From positions 1 through 36,225 of the forward strand of contig ADNK01002180.1 of NCBI GenBank assembly GCA_000320545.1: a DNA stretch of 36,225 nt, given 5' to 3'. Shown here one piece after another: positions 1 through 10,944 of this stretch. The position numbers and the translations under genes are program-made. This stretch comes from Bigelowiella natans CCMP2755 (taxonomy: Eukaryota; Cercozoa; Chlorarachniophyceae). Below the pieces are notes generated by a model. It worked only from the letters and a program-made list of their open reading frames with translations, did no database searches and was not told the origin of the DNA. How positions within the stretch are numbered: the first letter of the stretch is position 1; each line of letters starts with the position of its first letter.

Positions 1-300
1 GAGTCTAAGCTCCTAGTCTCAGCTACATTTCTGCCCTTCAACCCCCCCCCCCCCCCCCCTCCTTAATGTAGTCCAATAAGGGGTGTGGGACGGCCCATTG
101 CTGTCTACCGAAATAAATCTAGGATACCCCCCCCCCGTAAAAATATTTACCCCACCCTCCCTCCATTTTTTCCCCCCAAAAAAAACAAAAATTAGATCAA
201 TATTTTAGCATGAAACGTGATGGCGAGGGTGTACGAGGCGGCTGCGTGTTGATAAGTGATGATATCAGCGCCGCGCCGCGTGCGACACATACAAATAACT

Positions 301-319
301 CACACATACACACACGCAC

Positions 320-371
<52 letters not shown>

Positions 372-375
372 GCGC
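301..375. repeat. (CA)n/(CG)n microsatellite
   Basis: About 55 bp of CA dinucleotides pass directly into about 18 bp of CG dinucleotides. It lies in intergenic DNA and generates spurious threonine/histidine and arginine/alanine reading frames. Confidence 0.95.
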
Positions 376-1207
376 AATTATATATTGAACATGCGCGAAA
401 CTCCCCCTCTCTCGTTTGCCTGCCTCGAATGTGTCAGGTCCAAGCCTTCATTCCGCTGCAGGCTCCTCTCTCCCATACAACTATGAGGATTGGGCGAGGG
501 CGAGGGCGAGGGCGGCGTCGTCTGGAGAGGGCGGCCTCAGGCAGCGATCTGTACCGAACTCTCGTCGCTCTAGGTAATGCGCTCATCAAGAGAATATGGG
601 AGAGCGAACAACAGATAGATGCTGATGCTTTCTTCCTCTCCTCCGCATCATAATCATCATCCTCATCATCATCATCATCATCATCATCGCCGTCATCATG
701 ATTCCTATCCTGGTCTTCTTTCCTCCCCCCCCTCCTCCTCCACCACCACCACCTCCTCCTCCTTGTCGCTTTTCATTAGGCTGCAGGAGGACGAGTTGTT
801 AGTTGAGAACCCATTCGGCAGTAACGGAAACATAATGTGAGCCTGCCGCGGCGGCAGACTGCGGTCGCTGCTGTGGTTGCTGCGCGGGCAGATGGTTGCG
901 ATGTAACAGCCCCTACAACCATGCCTTTTCGAGTTGTGATGATTGCCAAGAGAGGTGTGAGGGCAGACTTGTGGCTTTTGCACACATGCAGCTGGCAGGG
1001 TGCTGCCGCGGGCAAGCATGCGTATACATGCATCACAAGCGAAACGAAATGATTCATTTGTGCAGTAGCTAGCGCTCGCCTCTGCGGATGCTAATAATGC
1101 CGGAGAGTGCTACTGGAAGTGCTAGAGTGCGCTCTAGCTGTGATGAACCTGCACGTGCCTAGTTTGGTTTGGCTGCTGCAACGCTAGAACGCGCGTATTG
1201 AATAGGT

Positions 1208-1244
<37 letters not shown>
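1208..1244. repeat. (GT)n microsatellite
   Basis: Uninterrupted GT dinucleotide run in intergenic DNA. Confidence 0.95.
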
Positions 1245-1245
<1 letters not shown>

Positions 1246-1912
1246 CACATCACTTTTGCTAGTTCTCCATCTCTAGAAATGTGCATGCGTACATGCGCTA
1301 GATGCGGCTTCGAATTCAAGTGTGCAAGATTTCGTGCGTGAGGTCACGTGCACTGCTCTAGTGCTAGACTGCACGGTGATGTCGCACTTTTAGCTTTGTT
1401 TCTCTCAACTGTTACTGCTGCAAACATAAGATCTGCATCGTTGTTTTTGACACGTCTGCCCTGTAGTCCCCGCACCGCCCATGGATCTGCACAAGCTGCA
1501 TGCATCCTTGTTGGTGTATGAAATTAGCAAACTCGTTGACATGCGAGGGAATCAACCGCGGTTTTCCACCTTCGGTCTCAAGAGATGGCATGTCACGTTC
1601 TCACGCTCGCTCAATGCGTTTGTTGTATCCATTCCTAGGTACAGGCGGCAGTAATGCAGAACGTATTTTGTCATTGCAATGCAGCTCAAAAGAGGGAATT
1701 GCGCAGGCATGAGCACACAAAAATCTATGCATCTATCCACACATGAAACGTGTGTCCATCGCCATTGCCCATCAAATTCTGAAGAGCACGAGTCGCCGGA
1801 ACGCGGGCATTTTCACCAAAACAATGAGACTTTAGATGAAGATGCCTTTCTATACATGACAGCAATATTTTCCTGATGACAATATAATCAATGCCTATCT
1901 TCTGCATTTCTT

Positions 1913-3246
1913 CTATTTGGAGCAATCCTTCAAGCAACCGCTCACGAGAGGTTGCTGCGATGGCGCCTTCACCCTTTGCACCGCTCCGTTCCCTGAGGAG
2001 TCTCCCATCCGCAGCGGGGTGGAGAGTCGATACTTTTTGTACAAGTCCAGGCTAAGCTTCCCACATCGCGTGCTCCTCCAATGAGCAATCTCCTGTTGGT
2101 ACCCCTTCGGAAGCGACTTGAAGGGAATGATGGTCTTGCCATAAATTACTTGGTTTATTTCCGGTGGACAAGTCACGGGGTACATCAGTGCTGCCAGCGC
2201 TATTGCAGCCAACGTCGGCCTCCGCCCCCCTCCCTCTGCATCGCTCGTGAAAAAGACCTTTGACCCTTCCTTGGACTCCAGCATTTTGTCCAGTCGCGAA
2301 ACGGCCTTGTGGAGTACTTCCCTTTGCTTCATTGCAAACTGCCAAGCACACACAAAGCGTAAGATTGACTCCGAATGCGTTCCTTCATGATTCTGTCAGG
2401 ATAGTAGTGCTACCGAAAACACATTATGAATCGTTTCCAAGCCTGTTTCTTCCTACAACTAAATCATCTGCGACGGCTCTAACCTCTCTCCCACTGCATA
2501 CATTGCCACTACAGTCTTCTATGCTCGTGGGGTGTCGGCTGCTACCTCAGGGTTCTTCACCATAGAATTATACATGCCATGGGACAGCTTCGTTCGGAAA
2601 ACGTTGAAGCTAAGAGCATAGCGTTGATACCTAAAGAGAGGTCCGTGATCATAGGGGGATATTCCATGCACATTTCTATCGAGACGAAATGCGTGTGGGC
2701 AGTAAGAATTAGTGTTGTTCTTCGCTACCATCCTGTATGGTTGGCTGCTTGTAGCCAGGCAGAGAATGCAGCTTCGCCCTTGCCCTCCTGCAAGACGTGC
2801 GAATAGGCCAGGCAACGTGTTTGCGGTCCGACTTTAGTGTCGAGGAGGGCTTGGATCTCCTTCGGAATGGGGGTTCGGAGATCCACGCGGGTGCTAGGAT
2901 TTCTTCCGCCAAACTTGGTGAGGAGGCGCTCGTTCGTTGAGTCGATGCATTCCCACGAGTCCGTTCCAATATTTCCAGCCTCCGCTAAGAAAAGAAGTAA
3001 GGGAAAACCCAATTAAATGCGCATCGTCCGCTGTCGTCATCGAACCAAACCGTCATAAAGAAGCGGCGTGCTGCTCGGGCGTGACGTTCCTAGCCGCCTT
3101 CCTCGAAGGCGCGCAACAGGAGAGGTCATCATGTGAAAGCCAGGAAGATATCCAGCTTCAGTGAATGGGATATCCCTGAGCTCGAGCACCCAGCGTGCGG
3201 CATCGCAATAGTGCGAATAGGGGATCGTGTACAAAGTTGGCATCAT
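1913..3246 (-). CDS. Glutathione S-transferase-like protein, 4 exons
   Basis: Predicted exons on the minus strand are 3246-3051, 2984-2729, 2630-2546 and 2338-1913. The junction phases 1, 2 and 0 fit exactly and give 320 residues. The first exon has a thioredoxin-like GST N-terminal segment: TLYTIPYSHYCDAARW, then VLELRDIPF. This is the usual place for the glutathione-activating Ser/Cys/Tyr. Exon 2 continues with TDSWECID, the segment that normally contacts the glutathione gamma-glutamyl group. Exon 4 carries a helical C-terminal domain with EIAHWRSTRCG and LDLYKKYR, as in GST_C proteins. In this family such enzymes conjugate or reduce with glutathione in the cytosol; the substrate cannot be read from sequence. 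Two ATGs (3246, 3243) precede the fold directly, with no targeting peptide. The gene is divergent to the MddA-like gene. The fold is well supported; exact exon edges are inferred. Confidence 0.8.
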
Positions 3247-3629
3247 GGATCTGGACGGCGAGGCAGCTGCGTGCTCGGAAGGGGCCGGCGAGAACCCAAG
3301 AGATCTTGGGAAAACGCCATGGATTCGTGGCAAATTTCGCCGAGCGACATGCGAGAATCCTTATCGCATTATAAAAATAGGTTTTAGTTTTTCAAGGGGT
3401 AGTCTTGGTCGAAAGAATCATTCCGGTGCTCGTACTTGAAACTACCACAGAGTTTACGTCCTGCGACAGGAAGATTCGCAGGGATTTTCTAGTTTTCTGT
3501 GAAATAGATCTAGAATAGCCTTGGTTATTCTTCGTATGAAATACGAAACAACGCCCATAAATTATATCCTGCGACAGGGGTTATTTCTTTGTCGTAGTGA
3601 TGTAAACTTGTCTCAGTCAGTTCCTGCAA
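3247..3629. promoter_or_regulatory. Shared upstream region of divergent GST and MddA-like genes
   Basis: This 383-bp gap separates two divergent start codons, so it probably carries both promoters. A 12-bp direct repeat, TCCTGCGACAGG, occurs at 3459-3470 and again at 3567-3578, 108 bp apart; it could be a binding site. No clear TATA box could be assigned to either gene. Confidence 0.4.
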
Positions 3630-4800
3630 ATGCCAGGCGGATCTGCTCCTCCTGCCCCTTCTCGATGGACGGCACTGTCAGCGACGCTGTCCGGTGCTTC
3701 GCTCGTGGGGTCCCATGTCATCATCCTCTTCCAGATCATGGCTCTAACAAACGACCCACTCGGTAAATGAGAACGAGTTGGTAGCAACCCATGCTCGCCG
3801 CTGATAATTCTGTGTACCCAGATCTAGGTGTTCCGACTATCGACGCAAAGCACAGTATGAACCAGCAGCACGGTGGCGTTCAATTTGAAGGGCTCCTCCG
3901 CGCCGTCCTGCTCTTCACAATTTGGACCGTGCAGCACAGCGGGATGGCCCGCCCGTTCATCAAGGAGAGGGTGTGGGGCAAAGGGAGCCCTTCGGAGCGT
4001 GGATTTTACGGGATAATGACGCTGGCTGCCTGGTCGGCTTTGGTGTTTTTGTGGAAGCCCGTCCAATCTTATTACGTCTGGGATATGTGGAAGACCCCCC
4101 TCCCACGGTTTGTCATCGGTGCCGGCCTCATACTGTACGCGGTTGTCTCGATGCTGTCTATCATGTACCTGATCCCGGACCACATCTTCGGGGTGACGGC
4201 GCGCTACAACGTGAGTGCTATCTGTGTTCTACCTTGCCCGTGTGTGGCCGCCGAGCCGCTGGTGCCCGCCGTTTTTCTTTGCGCGCGAGAAGCTGTGGGT
4301 GACTGACGTGAAAACCGTTGTTGGTGCTGTGTGCTTTGAGTAGGACCCCACTCGGAAAAAAGAGGTGACGCAGAGACACTTGAAACAACAACGCCGGACT
4401 AAGGATTCCATAACAGCGCGATGTCAGCATGCAATTTGAGCTGTTTTTCTATAAATATAACTAGGTTTATTATCACTACCCATACTCAATGGTCCGTCAC
4501 CCTGGAAGCAGCGGATTTCTGTTCTTCAGTTGGGGCTTCTATGTCCTGTCGCTTTCGCTGAATCACGCCGTTTTCGCAGCTGGCTGGACTGTGTTTATCT
4601 TCATCGGAACTTATCTCGAAGAGCAAGGTTTGAGAGAGGAGTTTGGCACAGCGTACGATGATTACGCAAGACAAGTCCCCCCGTTCTGTCCAAAGTTGGG
4701 GTTCTTCGCGGGAGAGCGACCTCATCCTCCGAAAAAGGACGATGATAATGACGGCTATGGGTCTCGCGGGCATGCACGTTCACCGTTACTACGTTCGTAG
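3630..4800 (+). CDS. MddA/NnrU-type membrane S-methyltransferase (methanethiol S-methyltransferase-like), 3 exons
   Basis: Exons are 3630-3762, 3822-4210 and 4465-4800. Phases 1 and 0 fit and give 285 residues. Exon 1 encodes a first membrane helix around VGSHVIILFQIMAL. Exon 2 has LGVPTID and then VQHSGMARP, close to the HSxMARP motif of MddA proteins, followed by more hydrophobic helices. Exon 3 has YPYSMVRHPGSSGF, the PY-x-RHP signature of the isoprenylcysteine-methyltransferase fold, and the C-terminal EEQGLREEFGTAYDDYARQV typical of MddA/NnrU. Known MddA uses S-adenosylmethionine to methylate methanethiol to dimethyl sulfide. The substrate here is inferred by family; an NnrU-like or other thiol methyltransferase is the alternative. 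The tail (DDDNDGYGSRG) is lysine/aspartate-rich and looks lineage-specific. The start at 3630 is chosen because it includes the expected first helix and the splice phase then matches. Confidence 0.75.
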
Positions 4801-5536
4801 CTTCATGTACGGCAATGTATTATCCACATATTGCGCAGAGAATGTTCTACGATTATGTACACACAAATACTAGATGGAAAATTTGCACTCGAGCGTACGT
4901 TGGATCAAGTAAGGGGGCATCAAAATCGTATCGTTATCGTACGCGCCGCCGCAAACTTGCGCATCAATCGTGCTTGTGATGAAGCAGCACCATCAACACA
5001 GCTTCATGATCAAATTTGACCTACTCATTCTACGCAATATGCACTAATACACGCACATAGATGCGCAGAAAATGCGCTGCGAACAACATGATAGACACCA
5101 CGTAATACTGTTGTCTATAATCAACAGACGTGTTTACACATGCTTGCTCGATCGACTATCGCACAGCAACATGCATGGGGCTTGACACATCAATCACAGA
5201 TTCAAATTCTAACTGAATTCGTATATTCGAAATTGCAGTGCTGATCTCAAGGTCTCATACAGCTCACACCAAAGCAAAGAGCTTATACGGCGCTTACGAT
5301 GCTGCAACTCACGCAAGAATGTAAGTTACTGCAGCATATCTATACCAACCAGCGAATTCTGCAGTCTACTAGGCATACTGTTCATAGCCGCCGTCGTAGC
5401 CCCTGTCCTGTCGTAACTTGGATCAAAACATGCAAACAAAGCCTGTGAGAAATAAGACACCAGTGGGTGGTGGGGGGGGGACTTGAAATTTAACTCATGG
5501 AAATAACGATTTTCGGGCACATATTACCCCGATGAT
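4801..5536. other. Intergenic, no feature seen
   Basis: Tail-to-tail spacer between the MddA-like gene and the unknown gene ending at 5537. Both strands are broken by stops and I see no splice-consistent exons. There is a short poly-G run near 5471-5480. Confidence 0.5.
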
Positions 5537-7773
5537 TTACGCTAGAGCTTCGAGATGTTTCTGCTGCTGCTTTCCACGCGTCTCTTGGCTAAGCTGCTGT
5601 TGCTGTTGTGGACGGTTTGCTGTCGATCCTGCCCTAGCTCGTCCCCTCTGAGTATCACGCAGATAGTCATACGAATGCATGTGGTAGAAGAAGAAGAAGA
5701 AGAAGAAGAAGAAGAAAGAAATGTGCTGAGCTTTCAGTAGGTTAATAGTGACACGGGCCTTTGGATTAGAGGAAATGTTTTTTTGGGTTTTTTTAAAAAC
5801 TACCGTGCTTGCTGACGACGCCTGCCTTCCTCGCACCGCCCTGGTGGCGTTCATCGTATGGAGAGCCTCTTCACGGGTTTCCTGTTTCATTTGGAAAGCA
5901 GTAACCGAGAGGAGAGGGTAAAGAAGAGAATTCAGATTAAACAGATTTGAGCGCCAGGATGCATACTTGGCGGTGGGGGATGGTAGCGTGTACGTGAGCG
6001 TGTATTTTGAACATCACTGATATATAATAAATATATGTAAAATATAATATTAGTCAACGCCCCACCAGCTGAGTCTCTGCCGTGTCTCTCTCCTCCAGGA
6101 AGCTCTCGCTACCAGCGCCAACATCATTGCGAGCCTTTAAGGGGACGGCGGAGTGCATATCTCCCTCCTCGCTGCGAAATCCATGAGCACTCGGGCCTAT
6201 GTTGGTGTGAAACAGGAAAGAACCGCCGTTCGATGAAAGATGGCTGCGCAGAGCAATCTATCTTAAGCCTATCGACGCTATTACTAGTCTCGCGGAGGTC
6301 AAGCTGCTGATGTGTTCGCTGCTTCTATTAGGATGACGAGGGTGTGTTTGTTGTATCTCTCACCATAGCCTCTGTATCGACTTTCCTCGTCGTGTAGCGG
6401 AACGCCATTCCCGGTTTTGCCGTGGACTTGAGCGGCAGTTGCGAGAAGAATCTAAACAGTGTTTCTACTTCAATTGTGGCCATTTCTCCGAGAGATATAT
6501 TATCATTACTAGTAGTACTAGTAGTAGTAGAAGTAGTAGAAGAAGTAGCAGCAATTCTTTTTCTTTCTCTGCGCTAAAAACGCTGTTGGCTCGTTTTCTT
6601 CGCGACCAATTTCAATACTTCACATAGTTCTACACCCCCATCTCTTTTTCGCCTCCCTGTAAGCTACTACGTGAACCCGCAACTAATTCTCTATTGCTAC
6701 TGCATCAATCCTACCGGCTGCGCGCCTTCATCTCCAGGAAGGAAGCTGTCAGTATTCATCATTGCTTGGTTGTGATGACCTCTAGCTGTTGCCTTCTGGT
6801 ATTAACGATATGCAAACGTGGCTTAGATCGTGAGGGTCGACGTTGGGGCGCGGAGCCCTATTTTCTCTTCTCCTTCAATCTCGGTAACGATGCGTTTGCC
6901 ACTCATTCGTCGCGACGAAAACTAGACCGCTCGCCTGCTCCCCCCCTCCCTACTATCACGATGACATGCTGGATTGCGATCCCTCGTTATGTTCAAACCG
7001 AACCTGCATTTGTGTGGCACAGCCCGCGAACAGGAGCACTGCGCATGCGAACAACGTCACCTGGAGTGAAGAGGTAAGGAGGGGAAGGGAGCGGCGGGGA
7101 GGGATTACAAGCGTGGTGTCAGTTTCCCACACAGTCCAGTCGAGACTATCTATTTACCATCATGTTGGTCTCCTTTTCAGGAAGCCAGCACCCTTGCCTC
7201 GCGGCCTTCAACGCCCCCCGCTTCCCGTTGTTCTAATAAGAAAAACACAACACATTTAGATCGTGCGGCTTCCGCGATCCAATCCCGGGATAGGACGGAT
7301 GGTGAAAGAGGATCGCCCACCCTCTTATCTGATGGGGAATTCTTGTAGACAACGATCCCGAAGTTTGCATTCGTTGCGGACGCCATCGGAATCTCGGCAC
7401 CGTCAATGCCGGAGATGTTATCATTATTCATGCTCGGGCTCATTCTTGAGCCTTTTCGGGTTGAAACTGCCGGTGCTACTGCCTCTTGTTTGGCGGAGTC
7501 TTCTATTCTTGATCTTCCCGTACCATCGCTTAAGAAGTCATCCTCCGCGGTATAATAGGAGGGGTTGGCAAAAGAAGAATATTCCCATGAGTCTCCTTGC
7601 ATTTCTTCAGATTTTCCGACTAAATTCTAAAAAGAGCACAGAGTCAGGCTAAATGAGATCGCACGTTCAACTTCCTTAAAGGTCTAAAGGAGGTGAGAAA
7701 CAGCTTTCCCAACCCGAGCACTCTCCCTCCATCCCCTCATCTCTGTATCCACATCCCCCTCCCCACTCCTCAT
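5537..7773 (-). CDS. Unrecognised protein, about ten small exons
   Basis: Minus-strand exons 7773-7714, 7626-7297, 7232-7158, 7060-7004, 6921-6842, 6781-6715, 6451-6364, 6196-6066, 5881-5804 and 5647-5537 join in phase throughout and give about 358 residues. I do not recognise the product. The N-terminal half is polar and serine/aspartate-rich (SWEYSSFANPSYY). Exon 4 encodes one hydrophobic stretch, VTLFACAVLLFAGCA, a possible membrane helix. The rest is charged and probably disordered, ending in a glutamine-rich tail (PQQQQQLSQETRGKQQQ). An alternative is two genes: without the intron 7003-6922 the first would stop at 6956 and a second would begin at ATG 6906 (MSGKRIVTEIEGEEK). The 50-bp gap leaves little room for a promoter, so I favour one gene. 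A GAA/TTC microsatellite lies in the last intron. Confidence 0.5.
5686..5717. repeat. (GAA)n microsatellite
   Basis: Trinucleotide run inside the predicted last intron of the 5537-7773 gene. On the minus strand it forms part of the TTC-rich polypyrimidine tract upstream of the acceptor. Confidence 0.9.
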
Positions 7774-8048
7774 CCTTTACTCGGGCGGCTGTCAGACAAT
7801 TGAGCTTGAAACAATAATTTGAATTTCAAATTTTTCCTAATTTTCCCGCGAATATCGCCCGATTTGTGCAATGCGACAACCCACTTCGTCACTACTTACC
7901 GCAACTTAAAAATAAGCTATGTCGCAGGGATGGTTTCCCCTACCTCCTTCTGACTCTGCCATCCCGGAGTTGAAGCTGCATGTTTCTCGCATAAAAAAAG
8001 GCCTATTTTTACGTGGATAGTTTTTGCGAAAACCGGAGGGATTTCTTA

Positions 8049-8429
8049 TTAAAAAAGGCTAGAATTCGATGTTTTTAGGTCTGAAAACATCGAACGGAAC
8101 TTCGCCGCGCTGGCTAGTAGATCGTTCGCAACCGCAGCGGAGGGGGGAGGGCGCGAGCAAACGGGGGTGGCAGAATTTCGAGGAAGCCGGTTGAGTTGGA
8201 GGGCCTTGGGGGTGGTGGTGTTGGTAATTTTCTCCACACTAGACGGGGGGGGAGGGCGGGAACTCGCTTCATCGAGCGCGTCCAAACGGCCTAGATTTTC
8301 AAGTAAGCACTGTACATGTCTGTGTTGCGAAGCTAATACTTGTTTCCTGCTGGCAGCGAGGCGATAACCGACTGGCATGCCCTTTAGGTTTGCGGCTGAT
8401 CTTCTTGTTAGCTGAATAGCGCGCCTCCT
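8049..8429 (-). CDS. Terminal exon of an unknown protein (partial)
   Basis: An open frame of 126 codons follows an acceptor-like ACATAG and ends at a stop at 8049. It reads as helical, basic sequence at first (AIQLTRRSAANLKG, then LLENLGRLDALDEASS), then a proline/threonine-rich stretch, and ends in AVANDLLASAAKFRSMF. A 55-nt intron upstream with a strong donor (GTGAGC, near 8484) is plausible, but I could not fix the first exon or start codon. The only in-frame ATG is at 8378. No family is recognised. An 11-bp perfect hairpin lies in the last codons. Confidence is moderate that this is coding and low on structure. Confidence 0.35.
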   Translation of the reverse strand, partial: RRRAIQLTRRSAANLKGMPVGYRLAASRKQVLASQHRHVQCLLENLGRLDALDEASSRPPPPSSVEKITNTTTPKALQLNRLPRNSATPVCSRPPPSAAVANDLLASAAKFRSMFSDLKTSNSSLF

Positions 8430-8835
8430 CTATGTTGTCCGCAGGTTCGAAACGGGGGAGGCCGGGAAGGAAAAGCTCACTCGAGGAAGATGACTCCGAG
8501 CAGGGCCTGGGTAGTTAGTCAGTCATTATTGACACCTGAAAACATCGATCCTGGATTATGATATACACGCACGTAGCCTAGAGTGTGAGTGTCGGGGTTT
8601 GAATTCTTCGGTGTGCGTTCTTGTGCGGAACGTAAATGCACCCGCAACGACAGGTGGGAATGGAAGCCATGGCAGCAGCACCTTCACAGCCACCGTGCAG
8701 TCGATTCCGGGATGGAAGAGCTATCGTGACAGATCTCGCATGGTGCGTCTTGTGTCGTTAGTTGAAAGGATTGGTCCCCGATGCTGACGACAACGCCGTT
8801 GCTGTGTTCGTGTGCGCCTTCGTTTGCTTTTCCAG

Positions 8836-9858
8836 ATAAGATGGCACAAAGGAGGCGTCATGAGATTTGTCGATCCCTACCCTTTCAGTAAATACGAAAC
8901 CCTAATCTCGCCCTTTTCATTACTCGCTCCCCTATCATTAGCCGCGGCTCGAAAATCGCTTACGCTCCACACACACACACACGCGCGCGCGCGCGCTTAG
9001 ACAAACACGCACGCACGCGCCACATATAACACACAATTTCCAACAGGCATCAAGAACCTGACACGCGCGGATAATTATCGCGAGGTCCGCCACCTCCTCC
9101 CAGATAGCTTCTCCAACTACACGACCGATGTTCCTATGCAAAGCCGCTCGCTAACGGAGAGCGAGAAGGAGGATACCGACGTCACGACGGAGATGACGCG
9201 CACGTCCTCTATGCACTGGTAACACATCGCCATTCTGCTATTGGGCGAGAAGAGGGCGCGAGAAATGTCTGTTTCGCAAGGGGGTGGGGAAGCCGCCCTT
9301 GGGTGTGTGTGTGTGTGTGTGAGGAGAATGCCTGCTGATTCTTTGTGTCGTGGCGTGGTGCTTGGCGTTTATATCAGGGAGGACACGAATCTCGTGTACC
9401 ACGGAGACGATAACCCTGGTGGGGTGGTGGTGATGAGGCCGAGGAAGAGAAAAAGAAGAAGAAAAATAAGACGAAAAACGAAGAAGGGAATCAATCATCA
9501 GCGCTCTTCAACCCAGCACTCTTCATTTTCTATTGCAGAGCCCCACTGACCCCGTTTTCCTCACCCCCCCCCCCCTCCTCCCACCCCTGTCGCAGCGTGT
9601 CGAAATGCAAAGGTTGCCCTGTACCATGCTGGTATTTTCCGCGACTCACAAAGGCCCTTCAGCCTCAAGTTTCCGATTCATGTCAAATACGGTGAGAGCG
9701 GTGGAAGAAGAAGAAGAAGAAGAAGAAGAAGAAGAAGAAGAAGGAGGAGCAATAGTGGAGAATGGAGATGAAAGAACGTTAAATTCCCCCCCCCCTCCCC
9801 ACCCCCCCAACCTCCCCCTTTCTATCTCTACAAGTTATATCTATGCGCGAATATATAC

Positions 9859-9926
<68 letters not shown>

Positions 9927-10286
9927 ATATGTTAATCACGTCGCACGCGCCTCGCGCAGGGAAGTACCCCATTCAACTCGGAACTACGGTCTCGACGGAC
10001 TACTCCGCGAAAAAGCCAAAGGTGACATTTGACGCCGAGGATCGCCTCTACACGCTCCTCCTCACTGATATTGACAATCCCGTCCCCGAGAGCCCCTCGA
10101 ATCGAGAGGCCGTGCACTGGGCCGTGACGAATATACCAGGAAACAACATCTACATGGGGGAGGAAGGTAGCAGAAAGGCTGCTTGCGCCGCACTAGATGT
10201 TGGTAGAAAACGGGTGTGTGTGTGTTTTATCTGTATTTCTATGAAAATATATGTGTGGGTGTGTGTGAGTGGGTGTGTGTGAGTGA

Positions 10287-10329
<43 letters not shown>

Positions 10330-10513
10330 TGTGTGTGACGTTTGGCACATCGTCGTAGTTGTTTCATACCGCCGGCCGATGAACTTGATCGACACGCACC
10401 GAATGGTATTCACTCTCTATGAGCACACGCGGGGATATCTCAAATTCAAAGTAGTAACGGTGGTGCGTGCGGTGCGGTGCGGGGGGGTTCTTAGCTGCTT
10501 TCTCAAAGCTTGT

Positions 10514-10551
<38 letters not shown>

Positions 10552-10891
10552 TCCCCCTCCCTGATCTCTCTATCCCTAGAATAAGGAAATCACTTCTATT
10601 GAAAGCAGCGATCCGCGCACATGCATGCCGGAGAGCAGTTGCGGCTCCATTTAATCCGAAGCAAAAGCATGCAAATGAAGCGTCCTCTCCCCCCCCCCCC
10701 CTTCTCTCTTTCTCTCTCTCTCTCTCAGGAGTTTACCATCTTCAAGTTCGACCAAACACGGTGGTGCCACAGCCCTAGAAACATCGACAGAATAACGACC
10801 TAGAACAGTGCTGGAATGAGCGCGAAAAGCAAACCAGGCGACGCCGACGATGCTGCCTTTTGCCCCTGCGGCGGCACGATCATCGGCGTTA

Positions 10892-10944
<53 letters not shown>

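Larger units (their letters stand above)
1..1912. other. Repeat-rich intergenic region
   Basis: I see no gene model I can defend here. The stretch holds poly-C runs near 42-59 and 127-136, a CA/CG repeat at 301-375, CAT repeats at 640-698, CCT/CAC-rich sequence at 720-765 and a GT repeat at 1208-1244. Two short pieces look more protein-like than the rest. One is an ATG-led, arginine/glycine-rich frame from 483 on the plus strand, followed by a donor-like GTAATG near 572. The other is a frame ending at 840 after an acceptor-like CATTAG near 778, reading LQEDELLVENPFGSNGNIM. Their phases do not join, so I do not call a gene. Confidence 0.5.

Noticed and set aside
256-486. Histidine/threonine-rich frames over the CA repeat
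   Set aside because: These are translation of a microsatellite.
9533-10282. Single 249-codon plus-strand frame
   Set aside because: It crosses GAA and AT microsatellites; only parts coincide with two true exons of the PEBP-domain gene, and one of those is used in a different frame.
10817-10890. Separate gene start (MSAKSKPGDADD) inside the PEBP-domain locus
   Set aside because: It runs straight into a CT repeat; the intron 10761-11269 joins the flanking exons in phase with conserved PEBP sequence on both sides.
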